64,000 bases of DNA from Arthrobacter caoxuetaonis (GCF_023921125.1 NZ_CP099467.1:62001-126000); one strand, 5' to 3'; counted from the first letter of the stretch, positions 8,631 to 16,806 are shown. A program made the numbers and translations. Notes: generated by a model not told the origin, from the letters alone.

Positions 8631-8789
8631 TTACTTGACCGGAACGACGCCGGTCTCGACGGCTCCCGGATCCCAGACGCCGCTAAGCAGGAGGGCGGCG
8701 ATGATGATGGCAGCGGCAAGGCCTACACCGTAGGCGATGCGCTTGTTCTTGGACAGTCCGGCGAATTCGGTCTTGAGGCGGTTAATCAA
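8631..8789 (-). CDS. Small single-pass membrane protein (52 aa)
   Basis: TTG at 8787-8789 has GGAG 6 nt upstream; an in-frame GTG at 8822 would add 11 residues but has no such site. The product has a Lys/Arg-rich start (INRLKTEFAGLSKNKR) and one membrane helix (about 19-36) followed by a short outer tail. Size, topology and TTG start resemble the 238-390 gene, and both carry the TCTACGCATG element. Function unknown, possibly pilus-linked. Confidence 0.55.
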   Translation of the reverse strand: MINRLKTEFAGLSKNKRIAYGVGLAAAIIIAALLLSGVWDPGAVETGVVPVK

Positions 8790-8886
8790 TGGATCTCCAA
8801 AGAGGTGCGGGGCGGTGGTCACAGGCGTGCCGCCGATGGGTTTGGCTAGTCAGTCTTACGGTCCTGGCAGCAACGTCTCCCTTCCA

Positions 8887-8896
8887 CATGCGTAGA
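8887..8896 (-). promoter_or_regulatory. TCTACGCATG element for the 52-aa membrane gene
   Basis: Exact copy, 97 nt before the chosen TTG start (64 nt before the alternative GTG). Confidence 0.45.
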
Positions 8897-8905
8897 CAGG
8901 CGGCA

Positions 8906-9325
8906 CTATCCCTGCACGCCCTCTGCCAGGGGCAGCACGGTTTCGCCGTCACAGTCCACTGATCCCGGAGGTATGACCGTGCAGGAGACCGCTTCACCGT
9001 CCAGGATGGCTTCGAAAGGGACGCCGGGCATGAATTCCACCGTGCCTGCTGCGGGAGCGATCCCGTAGTTTTCGTACAGGTTCACCCAGACCACGGCCTC
9101 GTACGCCGCCTCATGGGTGAGGAGGATGTTGGCCATCATGGCCAGGCCTCCCAGTGCGGCTGCCATGGCCACACCGGTGACAGTGAAGCCGGCCAGGCGT
9201 GCTTTGCTTCCGGGTTCGCTGCGGGCGGCACCGGTGCCTGCCTTGAACGCTGCGTACGCGAGGGCGCCCACGGCGAGGATGACGATGACGGCCAGCGGGA
9301 CAAGCGAAACGGGCTGTGGGATCAA
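8906..9325 (-). CDS. Two-helix membrane protein (139 aa)
   Basis: TTG at 9323-9325 is preceded by GGAGGAAG at ideal spacing, which rules out the longer frame to 9466. Two hydrophobic helices (about 8-27 and 45-68) are followed by a 70-residue domain with two Cys that probably lies outside the cell. No family recognised. It has a promoter-like GCCGCACACATAG 64 nt upstream and is transcribed alone. Confidence 0.65.
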   Translation of the reverse strand: MIPQPVSLVPLAVIVILAVGALAYAAFKAGTGAARSEPGSKARLAGFTVTGVAMAAALGGLAMMANILLTHEAAYEAVVWVNLYENYGIAPAAGTVEFMPGVPFEAILDGEAVSCTVIPPGSVDCDGETVLPLAEGVQG

Positions 9326-9389
9326 GTTCTTCCTCCATTGGGAGCCGCACCGGGTGCAGCCAGGGCATGCTGAACGTGCCCCGTCTCGC

Positions 9390-9421
9390 CTATGTGTGCG
9401 GCGGGTGGCGGATCTGTCGAC
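9390..9421 (-). promoter_or_regulatory. GCCGCACACATAG element for the 139-aa membrane gene
   Basis: The core block is exact; the upstream block (TCGACAG) is poor. There is a 64-nt leader to the TTG start. Confidence 0.45.
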
Positions 9422-9435
9422 ATGGCCCGGGCCTG

Positions 9436-9466
9436 TTGCCGTAGAATCAGGAACCAAATACGGCAA
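9436..9466 (+). promoter_or_regulatory. Inverted repeat over a likely promoter of the first helix-turn-helix gene
   Basis: TTGCCGTA (9436-9443) and TACGGCAA (9459-9466) are perfect inverted halves 15 nt apart. A good -10 (TAGAAT, 9442-9447) overlaps the left half. This is the usual geometry of a repressor operator, so autoregulation by the downstream protein is plausible. Confidence 0.5.
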
Positions 9467-9501
9467 ACCGTCCCGGATCAGCTAGAGAGGCTGCTGCCCA
9501 G

Positions 9502-10359
9502 ATGGCTGAAACACCACCGGCGCCCATGCCCGGCGAATGCACCCGCGCACTCCGGACTGCCTATCGGGCACTGGCTGCGGCCAACGACCCGGCGGATCCC
9601 TGGGCCAATCGCCGCTTCGCCTCCGTCATCCACGCTGCGACATCGGCCGGCTGGTCCCGCCGCACGACGGCGTCCGAGCTGGGAATCAGCAGGGACCGCG
9701 TCCTGAAGATCGCACAGTACGAGCCGTCCCTGGAGTGCGAGCTGCCCCGGTACAAGCGCGGGGAACCGTTCCCGCCGCAGGCTGTGGACACCTTCCGCCG
9801 GATCGAACGCGATGTCCTCACCCGCCGCCGGGAAGCCCGCGCCCGGATGTCAGCGCTCGTGCAGGCCGCCCACTCCGCCGGCTGGCCCTTCCATGTGCTG
9901 GGTTCCATCGTCGGGGCGACCGGTGAATGGATCCGCCAGCTGCATGACACCGAAGACCCATCCTCCCTGGCCACCGTCCCGGACTTCCCGGAGTACCGGC
10001 GCCCGCTTAAGGGCAAGCCCGGGCCGCGGCCGAGGGGAACGCTCAGCGGCGAGGAACGCACCCGCATGCGCGCCCTGGCGGTGAAAGCCCGGGCAGCCGG
10101 AAAGGAACCGGCCGTCACCGGGGACGCTCTCCCGCAGGAGGCTGAACGCATCCTCGAAGCCCGCCGGGCCTCCGAAGAGCTCAGCGCCATGATCATCTCC
10201 GCCAAAGACCGCCGCGTGCGCTGGGAAGAGTTGGACGAGGCGTGCGGATACAGGACCGGAGGTGCCCGCGCCCGGGCCGTCCGCCACGGTTACGGGAAGC
10301 TGCCGCCGTCAATGACCGGCTACGCTTCTGCCCGCAAAGCCCGAGAGACGCCAGCCTAA
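9502..10359 (+). CDS. Putative DNA-binding protein with repeated helix-turn-helix units
   Basis: 285 residues containing two similar units of the form AxxAGWxxxxLxxxLG followed by a recognition-helix-like stretch (about 45-80 and 110-145). A third basic helix pair lies near the C-terminus (about 235-270). The next gene is a paralogue. No membrane segment. It probably regulates transcription of the pilus locus, judged by position and an inverted repeat in its promoter. The DNA-binding role is inferred from the helix-turn-helix pattern; I know no named family. Confidence 0.6.
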   Translation: MAETPPAPMPGECTRALRTAYRALAAANDPADPWANRRFASVIHAATSAGWSRRTTASELGISRDRVLKIAQYEPSLECELPRYKRGEPFPPQAVDTFRRIERDVLTRRREARARMSALVQAAHSAGWPFHVLGSIVGATGEWIRQLHDTEDPSSLATVPDFPEYRRPLKGKPGPRPRGTLSGEERTRMRALAVKARAAGKEPAVTGDALPQEAERILEARRASEELSAMIISAKDRRVRWEELDEACGYRTGGARARAVRHGYGKLPPSMTGYASARKARETPA

Positions 10360-10369
10360 AAACTCAGGA

Positions 10370-10400
10370 ACGTGTAGCCTTCGGGAAAGTAAGCACACGT
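10370..10400 (+). promoter_or_regulatory. Short inverted repeat between the two helix-turn-helix genes
   Basis: ACGTGT (10370-10375) and ACACGT (10395-10400), 19 nt apart, lie just upstream of the second gene's ribosome site. Possible operator. Confidence 0.3.
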
Positions 10401-10418
10401 CTGAAGAAAGGTAATCTC

Positions 10419-11240
10419 ATGGCCGCCGTGCTCCCCGAGGCACTCCGCCGCCATCTGGCCGATCTCCAGCGCAGGGCCGAATCCGATGAGGATGCGGGAC
10501 AGGTTTTCAATGAAGCGCTCAAGGCCTGCAACGATGCAGGCTGGTCGTACCGCCAGCTGGGTGATGCCCTTGGCGTCTCCCATTTCTACGTCAGCTCACG
10601 CATCAAGCAGGCCAGCGGGAACGTCACCGGCTTCGGATTCGAGATCCCCGCACGGCCGCGGCCAGCCTCCGTCCTAAAGCCGCGGCCACTCCCCCGTGAG
10701 ATCAGCGAGGACCTGCAGGAACTCATGGGCCGGGCAGTCAGCGAACAAACCCCCGACCGGACCGCCAACGGGCTGGCTCCTGCCGTCGAAGCGTTCTTCC
10801 AGGCACTGCGTGCAGCATCGGACGCCGGATGGGATCCGCACGAACTGGCCCTGCCCCTTGGCATGAACCCGCGCGCCGTCGCCAGGTTCACCACCTACCA
10901 CGGCAAGGACGGGGATGCCCTGGCACCGAAGTACCCGGCACCGCCCCGGCGCAGTACAGCCACCGCGTGGAACGCCCGGTACGCCGACGCCCCTCCCGTC
11001 TCCATCCCCAACGATGAGGCTGCAGCCCTGAAGGACCTGGCAGCCCAGGCCCACCTGAACCGCGGCGTCGCCGGAGAAGAAGACGGCGGTGCCCTGGAGT
11101 CAGCCGTCGAGTACACGTCCCGGGTCGCGCACTGGTACCTTCTCGGCGCCAGCCGGCAGGATCTTGAGGAAGCCACCGGCCAGGGCTGGGAGGCCCTGCG
11201 CAAACGGCTCTCCCGATGGGGTTACATGAGCCCGCCCTAA
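10419..11240 (+). CDS. Putative DNA-binding protein, paralogue of the preceding gene
   Basis: ATG at 10419 with GAAAGG upstream gives 273 residues. Two AGW-type helix-turn-helix units are evident (about 35-65 with DAGWSYRQLGDALGVS; about 125-155 with DAGWDPHELALPLGM), and a third, degenerate one sits at the C-terminus. The spacing between units matches the preceding protein, so the pair arose by duplication. It probably works as a regulator; a role in controlling the pilus genes or the sigma-like gene 200 nt downstream is inference. Confidence 0.6.
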   Translation: MAAVLPEALRRHLADLQRRAESDEDAGQVFNEALKACNDAGWSYRQLGDALGVSHFYVSSRIKQASGNVTGFGFEIPARPRPASVLKPRPLPREISEDLQELMGRAVSEQTPDRTANGLAPAVEAFFQALRAASDAGWDPHELALPLGMNPRAVARFTTYHGKDGDALAPKYPAPPRRSTATAWNARYADAPPVSIPNDEAAALKDLAAQAHLNRGVAGEEDGGALESAVEYTSRVAHWYLLGASRQDLEEATGQGWEALRKRLSRWGYMSPP

Positions 11241-11263
11241 CCGGCACACCAACCAGCCGATCC

Positions 11264-11294
11264 AGGCCCGCAGCAGACGCTGCGGGCCTTTTTC
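11264..11294 (+). terminator. Terminator after the helix-turn-helix pair
   Basis: AGGCCCGCAGC pairs with GCTGCGGGCCT and is followed by a T-run. Confidence 0.85.
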
Positions 11295-11319
11295 GTGCCC
11301 GGAATAATCGAAGGGCCTC

Positions 11320-11344
11320 TACAGAAGTGCCCCGGCGCGCAAAA
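11320..11344 (-). promoter_or_regulatory. TTTTGCGCGC...CACTTCTGTA element, reverse orientation
   Basis: The same 25-nt pattern occurs in plus orientation before two pilin genes (19990, 22639). Here it faces away from the sigma-like gene and back towards the helix-turn-helix genes. It may be a protein-binding site rather than a promoter. Confidence 0.35.
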
Positions 11345-11377
11345 CCGTCGAAACTGCTGCAGCCACCCCCTCATATC

Positions 11378-11387
11378 TCTACGCATG
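11378..11387 (+). promoter_or_regulatory. TCTACGCATG element for the sigma-like gene and pilus operon
   Basis: Exact copy, 54 nt before the TTG start of the sigma-like gene. Confidence 0.5.
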
Positions 11388-11441
11388 TACCTGTTCGGAC
11401 CCGGTCACCCCCACCTTGACCGGCTACCGAAGGGAAATCTG

Positions 11442-12218
11442 TTGCCAGACAACGCCTCAGTGGCGAACGTGAACACCTATCTCGTTCGCACGGTGAGCAC
11501 CATGCCGTCCACTGATCCGGACTACGGACAGTGGTGGGGCACCGAAGCAGGACAGTCTTTCTACCGCGAGATTGCCGAACGCGTCGGCAGGCCAATCGCC
11601 TACAACATCAACCGCCAGTACGGGGTCTCCTACGAAGCCGCGGACGTCGCCAACACCGCGTTCACGATGCTGCACCAGGAGTTCATCTCCGCCTATATCC
11701 AGCGCTCCGAGGACCCGTGGGCTTACCTGTCCACCGTCCTGAAGCGCGAAATGATCAGCGAAATCGGCGGCTACTTCCGCACCGAACTCACTGAAGCCGC
11801 CCTCTACGAAGGCAGCACGGCCGTTCCCGTCCGGCCGGCAGCGACAGTCGCCGAAGCAGCTGAACTCACTGCAGCCGCCCTGGCCCAGGCAGCGCCGGCG
11901 TTCCCGCTGCCGATCCTGCAGGAAGCGGTCTTCTACTTCGCCGAGCGCGGTCACCAGCGCCTGAGCCACCTCTACACGGAGGCCACAAACGACCCGGAGC
12001 TCACCTCAATGGGTCTCGTGCGGGAAGAAATCCTGGCGATCGCCAATGCCGTCCTGGGTTCCCGCCCTGACAACGAGCTGAACTCCCTCATGGCCGCGTA
12101 CCTGATGGACCCGGCATTCGATCCCAAGTCCTCCATCCGGCACCGCAGGGCGCTGAAGAAGTTCGCCACCCGCATCGCCAAATCACACCACCAGGAAATG
12201 AGGCAGCTCGTTGGCTAA
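11442..12218 (+). CDS. Divergent sigma-factor-like protein
   Basis: 258 residues from a TTG start with AAGGG 7 nt upstream. Residues about 64-105 (YEAADVANTAFTMLHQ, then PWAYLSTVLKREMISEI) follow the pattern of sigma-70 region 2 in ECF-type factors: an acidic-aromatic helix, then a Pro-x-x-Tyr-Leu helix with basic residues. The C-terminal basic stretch SSIRHRRALKKFATRIAKSH could be a remnant of region 4, but a clear region-4 helix-turn-helix is missing. It heads the second pilus operon, overlapping the next gene by 8 nt. It could supply the specificity for one of the unusual promoter classes here; this is inference. Confidence 0.5.
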   Translation: MPDNASVANVNTYLVRTVSTMPSTDPDYGQWWGTEAGQSFYREIAERVGRPIAYNINRQYGVSYEAADVANTAFTMLHQEFISAYIQRSEDPWAYLSTVLKREMISEIGGYFRTELTEAALYEGSTAVPVRPAATVAEAAELTAAALAQAAPAFPLPILQEAVFYFAERGHQRLSHLYTEATNDPELTSMGLVREEILAIANAVLGSRPDNELNSLMAAYLMDPAFDPKSSIRHRRALKKFATRIAKSHHQEMRQLVG

Positions 12219-13569
12219 ACGCGCAGGGATCCGCAGGAAATCAGAGTTCCCCCGCCACCGGGCAGGAACTGATTACAGCGACCGGACCCTCCCGTACCCG
12301 AAGAAGGCCGCAGCCGCCGGACCGGATACAGCATCCCTGCCCGGACCTGGGCTCGACATCCTGCCAGAGGCTCCGTTCATCGGGCCCCTGCCCATGCCCG
12401 AAGGGTACGAGGAGCCTGTCCCGGAAACGCCCGAACCGGAACCTGAGGACGAGCAGGAGCAGATCACCTACCCGGAGAACTACCTCGAGATCTCCCCGGA
12501 TGTGAACGGCTGGTTCCAGAACATCATCCAGGAGTGCATGGACATTGGCGCCTCCGACGTGCTCCTGTCCACCGAGTCAGAGCGGAAGGTACTGACCGTC
12601 CAGGCACGCGTGGACGGGCGCATGCGGCCCATCCGGCGCGTCGAAGGTCTGGAAGCACGCCAGATCGTCGGCAAGTTCAAGTCAGGCTCAGGTCTCTCCA
12701 CCGGCGTCAGCTTCATCCCGGAGGAAACCATCTACATGGTCGACGTCGACGGTGAAGAGCGCAAAGCCCGCGTCGTGTCTTTCCATACCGCTGACGGCGG
12801 GGACGCTATCGTGCTCAGGCTTCCGCCGGCCGGCGCACTGCGCAGGCTCAGCGAACTGTCCTTCTCTCCACTGAACAAGGAGCTGTTCGAAGAGCTGCTC
12901 GGCGCCGCCAACCGCATGATCGTCATCGCCGGGCCCATGGGTTCGGGCAAGACCACCACCGCCCACGGTGCCCTCATGCATGTCAGCACCGGAACCCGCA
13001 CGGTCTGGACGGTTGAAGACCCGGTGGAGCGGAACCTGCCCGGGCTCATCCAGCTTGAAGTCGACGAAGAGAACAACGCCGGCTTCGACGCACTGCTCCC
13101 TGCCCTCGTGCGCTCCGACTACGACACCCTCTTCATTGGCGAAATCCGCGACAACACGACGGCAGCTGCCGCGGTGCGCCAGGCCAAGGCCGGCCGGCAG
13201 GTCATCACGACCATCCACGCCAACAACAACGTGACCGCGCTGCTGCGCCTGATCGACCTTGCCGAAGACTCCCCGCTCTCCGTCCTGGACTCCGTGAAGG
13301 GTGTTGTCTCCCAGCGCCTGATCGGCCGCCTGAACGCCGACTGGGACGGACGGGACCCGATGACCAAGTACAAGGGCCGCGTCCCCATCCACGAAGTCCT
13401 CACCATCACGGACGCGATCACCGAAGCGATCATGGCCAACGTCCCCCTCTCGCGCCTGCGCGCCATCGCCGAGGAAAGCTCCCGGAGCACCTTCCGGCAG
13501 GACGTTGAACGCCTCATCGCCGACGGCATCACGGACCGCGAAGAAGCAAGGAGGGTCCTCGGTGGATAG
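12211..13569 (+). CDS. Second GspE/PilB-type secretion ATPase
   Basis: 452 residues. A Pro/Glu-rich N-terminus (about 40-85) replaces the usual MshEN domain. The ATPase core has Walker A GPMGSGKTT (241-249), Walker B DTLFIGEI (305-312) and the His box TTIHAN. The tetracysteine zinc region of PilB is absent. It starts with TTG inside the end of the sigma-like gene and overlaps the next ATPase gene, so all three are coupled. Probably an alternative extension motor working with the single PilC. Confidence 0.88.
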   Translation: MAKRAGIRRKSEFPRHRAGTDYSDRTLPYPKKAAAAGPDTASLPGPGLDILPEAPFIGPLPMPEGYEEPVPETPEPEPEDEQEQITYPENYLEISPDVNGWFQNIIQECMDIGASDVLLSTESERKVLTVQARVDGRMRPIRRVEGLEARQIVGKFKSGSGLSTGVSFIPEETIYMVDVDGEERKARVVSFHTADGGDAIVLRLPPAGALRRLSELSFSPLNKELFEELLGAANRMIVIAGPMGSGKTTTAHGALMHVSTGTRTVWTVEDPVERNLPGLIQLEVDEENNAGFDALLPALVRSDYDTLFIGEIRDNTTAAAAVRQAKAGRQVITTIHANNNVTALLRLIDLAEDSPLSVLDSVKGVVSQRLIGRLNADWDGRDPMTKYKGRVPIHEVLTITDAITEAIMANVPLSRLRAIAEESSRSTFRQDVERLIADGITDREEARRVLGG

Positions 13570-14725
13570 CCCTGTCCTGACCCGCCGGGAAATGCGCGGG
13601 GCGCAGCCCGCCGACACTGCACCCGACCCGCTGAACCAGACCCTGCACCATGCCGCCATCGCGCGCCTCCACCGGCTCATCGACGAATGCGGCGACACCG
13701 GTGTCAGCGACATGCACATCCACCCGGATAAGCCCATGCGCCGGCTGCGCAGCGGAAAGCTCTTCATCCCGGACGGCTCGGAGGTTGTCTTCAGCCAGGC
13801 CGAAATCATGATGTGGCTGGATGAGGCGACCGAAGGCAAGCATGACCCGCTGAACCCCCGCGGCCACGCCTCCGTAGCCCTGGCCACCGAGAAGTACCGT
13901 GTCCGCGGCACCTTCAGGAAGTCGCTGCAGGGTGTCACGGTCACGTTCCGAATCATTCCCGGTGTCGTACCCGACGTCGATGCCATCGGGGTGCCCCAGG
14001 TCATCCAGAACCTCATCCACCGTGACTCGGGCCTGCTCATCATGGAAGGCCCCACCGGCTCCGGCAAGACGACCGCCATTGCCGGACTCATCAAGCTGGC
14101 CAACAAGACCTACGACAAGCACATCTACATGGTGGAGGATCCCACCGAATTCGTTCACGAAGAGATCGGTGCGACGTCGATCGTCCAGCGCGAGATCGGA
14201 ACCCACGTCGTGGACTACCCCACCGCCATCGAGGATGCACTCCGCTCGAAGCCGAACATCATCGTCGTCGGTGAGCTCCTGAACGCGGCAACGGCCAAGG
14301 CCGCACTGCACGCAGCCACGACCGGTCACCTGGTCATCACGACCGCGCACGCCGGCTCCATCACCGAGGCGCTGGACTCCTTCATTGGCCAGTTCACAGC
14401 CGACGAGCAGCCCCAGATCCGTTCCCGGTTCTCCCAGTCGCTGCTGGGGATCATGGTCCAGAAACTCGTTCCGACCGTGGACGGCAGGCTCACAGCTGCC
14501 CGTGAAGTGCTGCTCAACGACCTGAACTTCACCGAGATAATCCGCGACGACAAGATGCAGATGATCCGCGCACGCATCGCCGGGTCCAAAGGCTGCTTCA
14601 CCCTCGAAGATTCCCTGGCCGACCTGGTCGTGAAAAACGCAATCACCATCGAAACCGCGATCGGTGCTGCGAAGAATCCGGACGACCTCCGGGAAACCCT
14701 GGCCCGGAAAGGGGTGAACCTGTGA
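13562..14725 (+). CDS. Second PilT-type retraction ATPase
   Basis: 387 residues from GTG 13562 with AGGAGG 8 nt upstream; the start lies inside the end of the preceding ATPase gene. Walker A is GPTGSGKTT (163-171) and Walker B NIIVVGEL (232-239). The Walker B glutamate is kept but the usual downstream Arg-Asp is replaced by Leu-Asn. It belongs to the PilT/PilU group and could antagonise the second PilB-like motor. It ends overlapping pilC by 4 nt (GTGA). Confidence 0.88.
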   Translation: MDSPVLTRREMRGAQPADTAPDPLNQTLHHAAIARLHRLIDECGDTGVSDMHIHPDKPMRRLRSGKLFIPDGSEVVFSQAEIMMWLDEATEGKHDPLNPRGHASVALATEKYRVRGTFRKSLQGVTVTFRIIPGVVPDVDAIGVPQVIQNLIHRDSGLLIMEGPTGSGKTTAIAGLIKLANKTYDKHIYMVEDPTEFVHEEIGATSIVQREIGTHVVDYPTAIEDALRSKPNIIVVGELLNAATAKAALHAATTGHLVITTAHAGSITEALDSFIGQFTADEQPQIRSRFSQSLLGIMVQKLVPTVDGRLTAAREVLLNDLNFTEIIRDDKMQMIRARIAGSKGCFTLEDSLADLVVKNAITIETAIGAAKNPDDLRETLARKGVNL

Positions 14726-16044
14726 GCACCGGAATCCAGCCCGAGGACACGGGTACAGAAGTGAGGCCGCGCCGCGAACTGCGCGGAGGCAAGCCCCGGA
14801 CCGTGAAACCTCCAAAGCCTCCCAAGCCGGAGAAGGCAGGGAAGGCTCTGCAGCCAGCTAAGGAGAAGCCGGCCAAGGCGCCGAAGGCTCCAAAACCCCC
14901 GAAGCCGGCCAAGCGCGCCAAGAAGGGCGACCTGGGCTTCGACGAAAACGGGGTTCCCCTCAAGAAGGCACCGGTCTTCGTCATGTACAAGGGCAAGAAG
15001 TCCAAGCCGGCAACCATTGCCCGGTCACTGCGTGCACTGACCATGGTCCTGCGCGTCGGCCAGCCGGAAGCGCGCGCCCTGGAAATCGTGGGCGAGCAGT
15101 ACCACAAGTTCGAAATCGGCCGCGCCTACGAGCATGCCGCGAAGACCATGCGCGAGGAGGGTGCAAGCTTCAAGCAGGCGCTCATGGCCGAGGAGATCCT
15201 GCCGCGCACGGTCCGGGAACTGATCGAAGCCGCACAGACTTCGCAGGCGCTGCAGCGGAACCTGGACCAGGCGGCCGTGCTGATGGGCGATGCCACCTCA
15301 GTGAAGAAGAAGCTGCTGATGAACCTCATCCAGCCCGGCTTCATGCTGCTGATGTGCATCGGCCTGCTCTTCGCTGCAGTCACCTTCATCATCCCCGGCT
15401 TTGTGGCCACCTTCGCTGAACTCGACGTCGAAACACCGCAGATGACCATCGTCATCCTGGCAGTCGCTGAGTACGTGAAGTGGGGGCTGCTCGGCGTTGG
15501 CCTCGTCGTCGGACTGTTCATGTCCTACTGGGTGACGCTGGGGCGCAAATCGGACCGGTTCAAGTCCGCCATGGACACCCTGGCCATCCGGACTCCCGCC
15601 ATTGGCCCCATCCTGCAGCTGTCCGCGGCCAGCCGCCTCTTCAGCCTCCTCTCCGCGAACCTCGCCACAGGCATTGGTGAGCCTGAGTCCCTGCGCAGTG
15701 CGGCCAACGGGTGCGGCAACAACGCGTTGAAGCAGCACTGCCTGGACTACGCCGAGAAGATGCTGGCTGAAGGCGTGGAGCTGAAGGGGTTCGTGCAGAC
15801 GAAGCTTGTGCCAATGGATGCCCGCCAGATCCTCTCCTCGGCGCCGTCGGTACGCCAGGAGATCGAGATCATGAACGAGCTTTCCCCCGAATACCGGGAC
15901 GAAGCCGCTGTGCAGCTCGACACGCTGAACAAGACCATCGACCCCATCGTGAACTACATGGTCTACGGCATCGCAGGCCTGCTCATCATCTCCATCGTCC
16001 TGCCGATGTACGCCGTCTACCCCGCCCTGATGGAAATGGGCTAG
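14722..16044 (+). CDS. pilC: Type IV pilus inner-membrane platform protein PilC with Lys/Pro-rich N-terminus
   Basis: 440 residues with two T2SSF domains. The first cytoplasmic helical domain (about 105-200) is followed by a hydrophobic pair (about 200-232 and 248-275), then a second helical domain and a C-terminal membrane segment (about 410-435). Residues 20-70 are a Lys-Pro-Ala-rich run like that of PilN. It is the only pilC in the window and so probably serves both ATPase pairs. GTG start overlapping the upstream stop. Confidence 0.92.
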   Translation: MSTGIQPEDTGTEVRPRRELRGGKPRTVKPPKPPKPEKAGKALQPAKEKPAKAPKAPKPPKPAKRAKKGDLGFDENGVPLKKAPVFVMYKGKKSKPATIARSLRALTMVLRVGQPEARALEIVGEQYHKFEIGRAYEHAAKTMREEGASFKQALMAEEILPRTVRELIEAAQTSQALQRNLDQAAVLMGDATSVKKKLLMNLIQPGFMLLMCIGLLFAAVTFIIPGFVATFAELDVETPQMTIVILAVAEYVKWGLLGVGLVVGLFMSYWVTLGRKSDRFKSAMDTLAIRTPAIGPILQLSAASRLFSLLSANLATGIGEPESLRSAANGCGNNALKQHCLDYAEKMLAEGVELKGFVQTKLVPMDARQILSSAPSVRQEIEIMNELSPEYRDEAAVQLDTLNKTIDPIVNYMVYGIAGLLIISIVLPMYAVYPALMEMG

Positions 16045-16049
16045 GCGCG

Positions 16050-16081
16050 CCGGGCGGCAGGGTTCCCGTCCTGCCGCCCGG
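16050..16081 (+). terminator. Strong hairpin after pilC
   Basis: CCGGGCGGCAGG (16050-16061) pairs perfectly with 16070-16081, with no T-run. Possible intrinsic terminator or transcript-stability stem. Confidence 0.5.
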
Positions 16082-16090
16082 TAAAGCCTG

Positions 16091-16100
16091 TCTACGCATG
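16091..16100 (+). promoter_or_regulatory. TCTACGCATG element for the second prepilin peptidase
   Basis: Exact copy, 47 nt before the ATG. Confidence 0.5.
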
Positions 16101-16147
16101 TCCCCTTCCGAGCCCGCAGCCCGCGGACGTCCACGAGGGGAAAGACC

Positions 16148-16786
16148 ATGAGCACACAGACCGCAGAAACCAAGGCAGCAGAGACCGCCCCGGATCCGAT
16201 CCGTGACCATGAAGACGGTCTTCGGCCCCTCGTCGGCAGGGACTGGCTGGTGGCAACCCTCTGGGCCATTTTCACTGGCCTGGCTGCCAGCGCGGCTTCG
16301 GTTGCCCTGCTGCCCGTCGGCTACCTCGGCATCGTGGCGCTGCTGGGCGCCGGCCTTGGCCTCCTGGGTTACCTGGACCACGTCACCCAGCTGATCAGGA
16401 ACAAACATAACGTCATCTACGGCATCTTCGCGGCCGTCCTCCTGGTGGCAACCCAAACGTTCATGGACCACCAGATCCTTCTGCCGGCTCTGATCAGCGC
16501 CGTGGTCACCTTCGCGTTCTTCCTGGTCCTGACGATGTACACAGGCTTCGCCGGCGGTGGAGACATCAAGCTCTCCCCCATTCCAGCTGCCCTCCTTGGC
16601 GCCATCTCACCGGTCGCCGCCCTGCTGTGGCTGCTGTTCACCTTCGTCCTGTGCGTCGGCGGAATGATCTACTACCGGATCACCGACCCCGCCACACGCC
16701 ACACGGCCATGGGCCCCTACATGGCTGCAGCCGCCGTCATCACGGTCATCTCGTACGGCCTCCTCGCAGTCCAGCTGGGGATTTAG
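16148..16786 (+). CDS. Prepilin peptidase (A24 family), second copy
   Basis: 212 residues, about six membrane helices. The catalytic pair is Asp77 (GYLDHVTQLIRNK) and Asp139 in the GxGD motif GFAGGGDIKLSP. The sequence is only distantly similar to the copy at 7905, so this is not a recent duplication; the two may prefer different prepilins (large pilins versus others). It lies directly upstream of the first large pilin gene. The ribosome site GAGGGGAAA precedes ATG. Confidence 0.92.
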   Translation: MSTQTAETKAAETAPDPIRDHEDGLRPLVGRDWLVATLWAIFTGLAASAASVALLPVGYLGIVALLGAGLGLLGYLDHVTQLIRNKHNVIYGIFAAVLLVATQTFMDHQILLPALISAVVTFAFFLVLTMYTGFAGGGDIKLSPIPAALLGAISPVAALLWLLFTFVLCVGGMIYYRITDPATRHTAMGPYMAAAAVITVISYGLLAVQLGI

Positions 16787-16806
16787 CGCCTAAGCCGCAC
16801 ACATAC
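16775..16806 (+). promoter_or_regulatory. GCCGCACACATAC element before the first large pilin gene
   Basis: The core at 16794-16806 differs in the last base; the upstream block is poor. There is a 37-nt leader with AGGAG before the TTG start. Confidence 0.4.
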
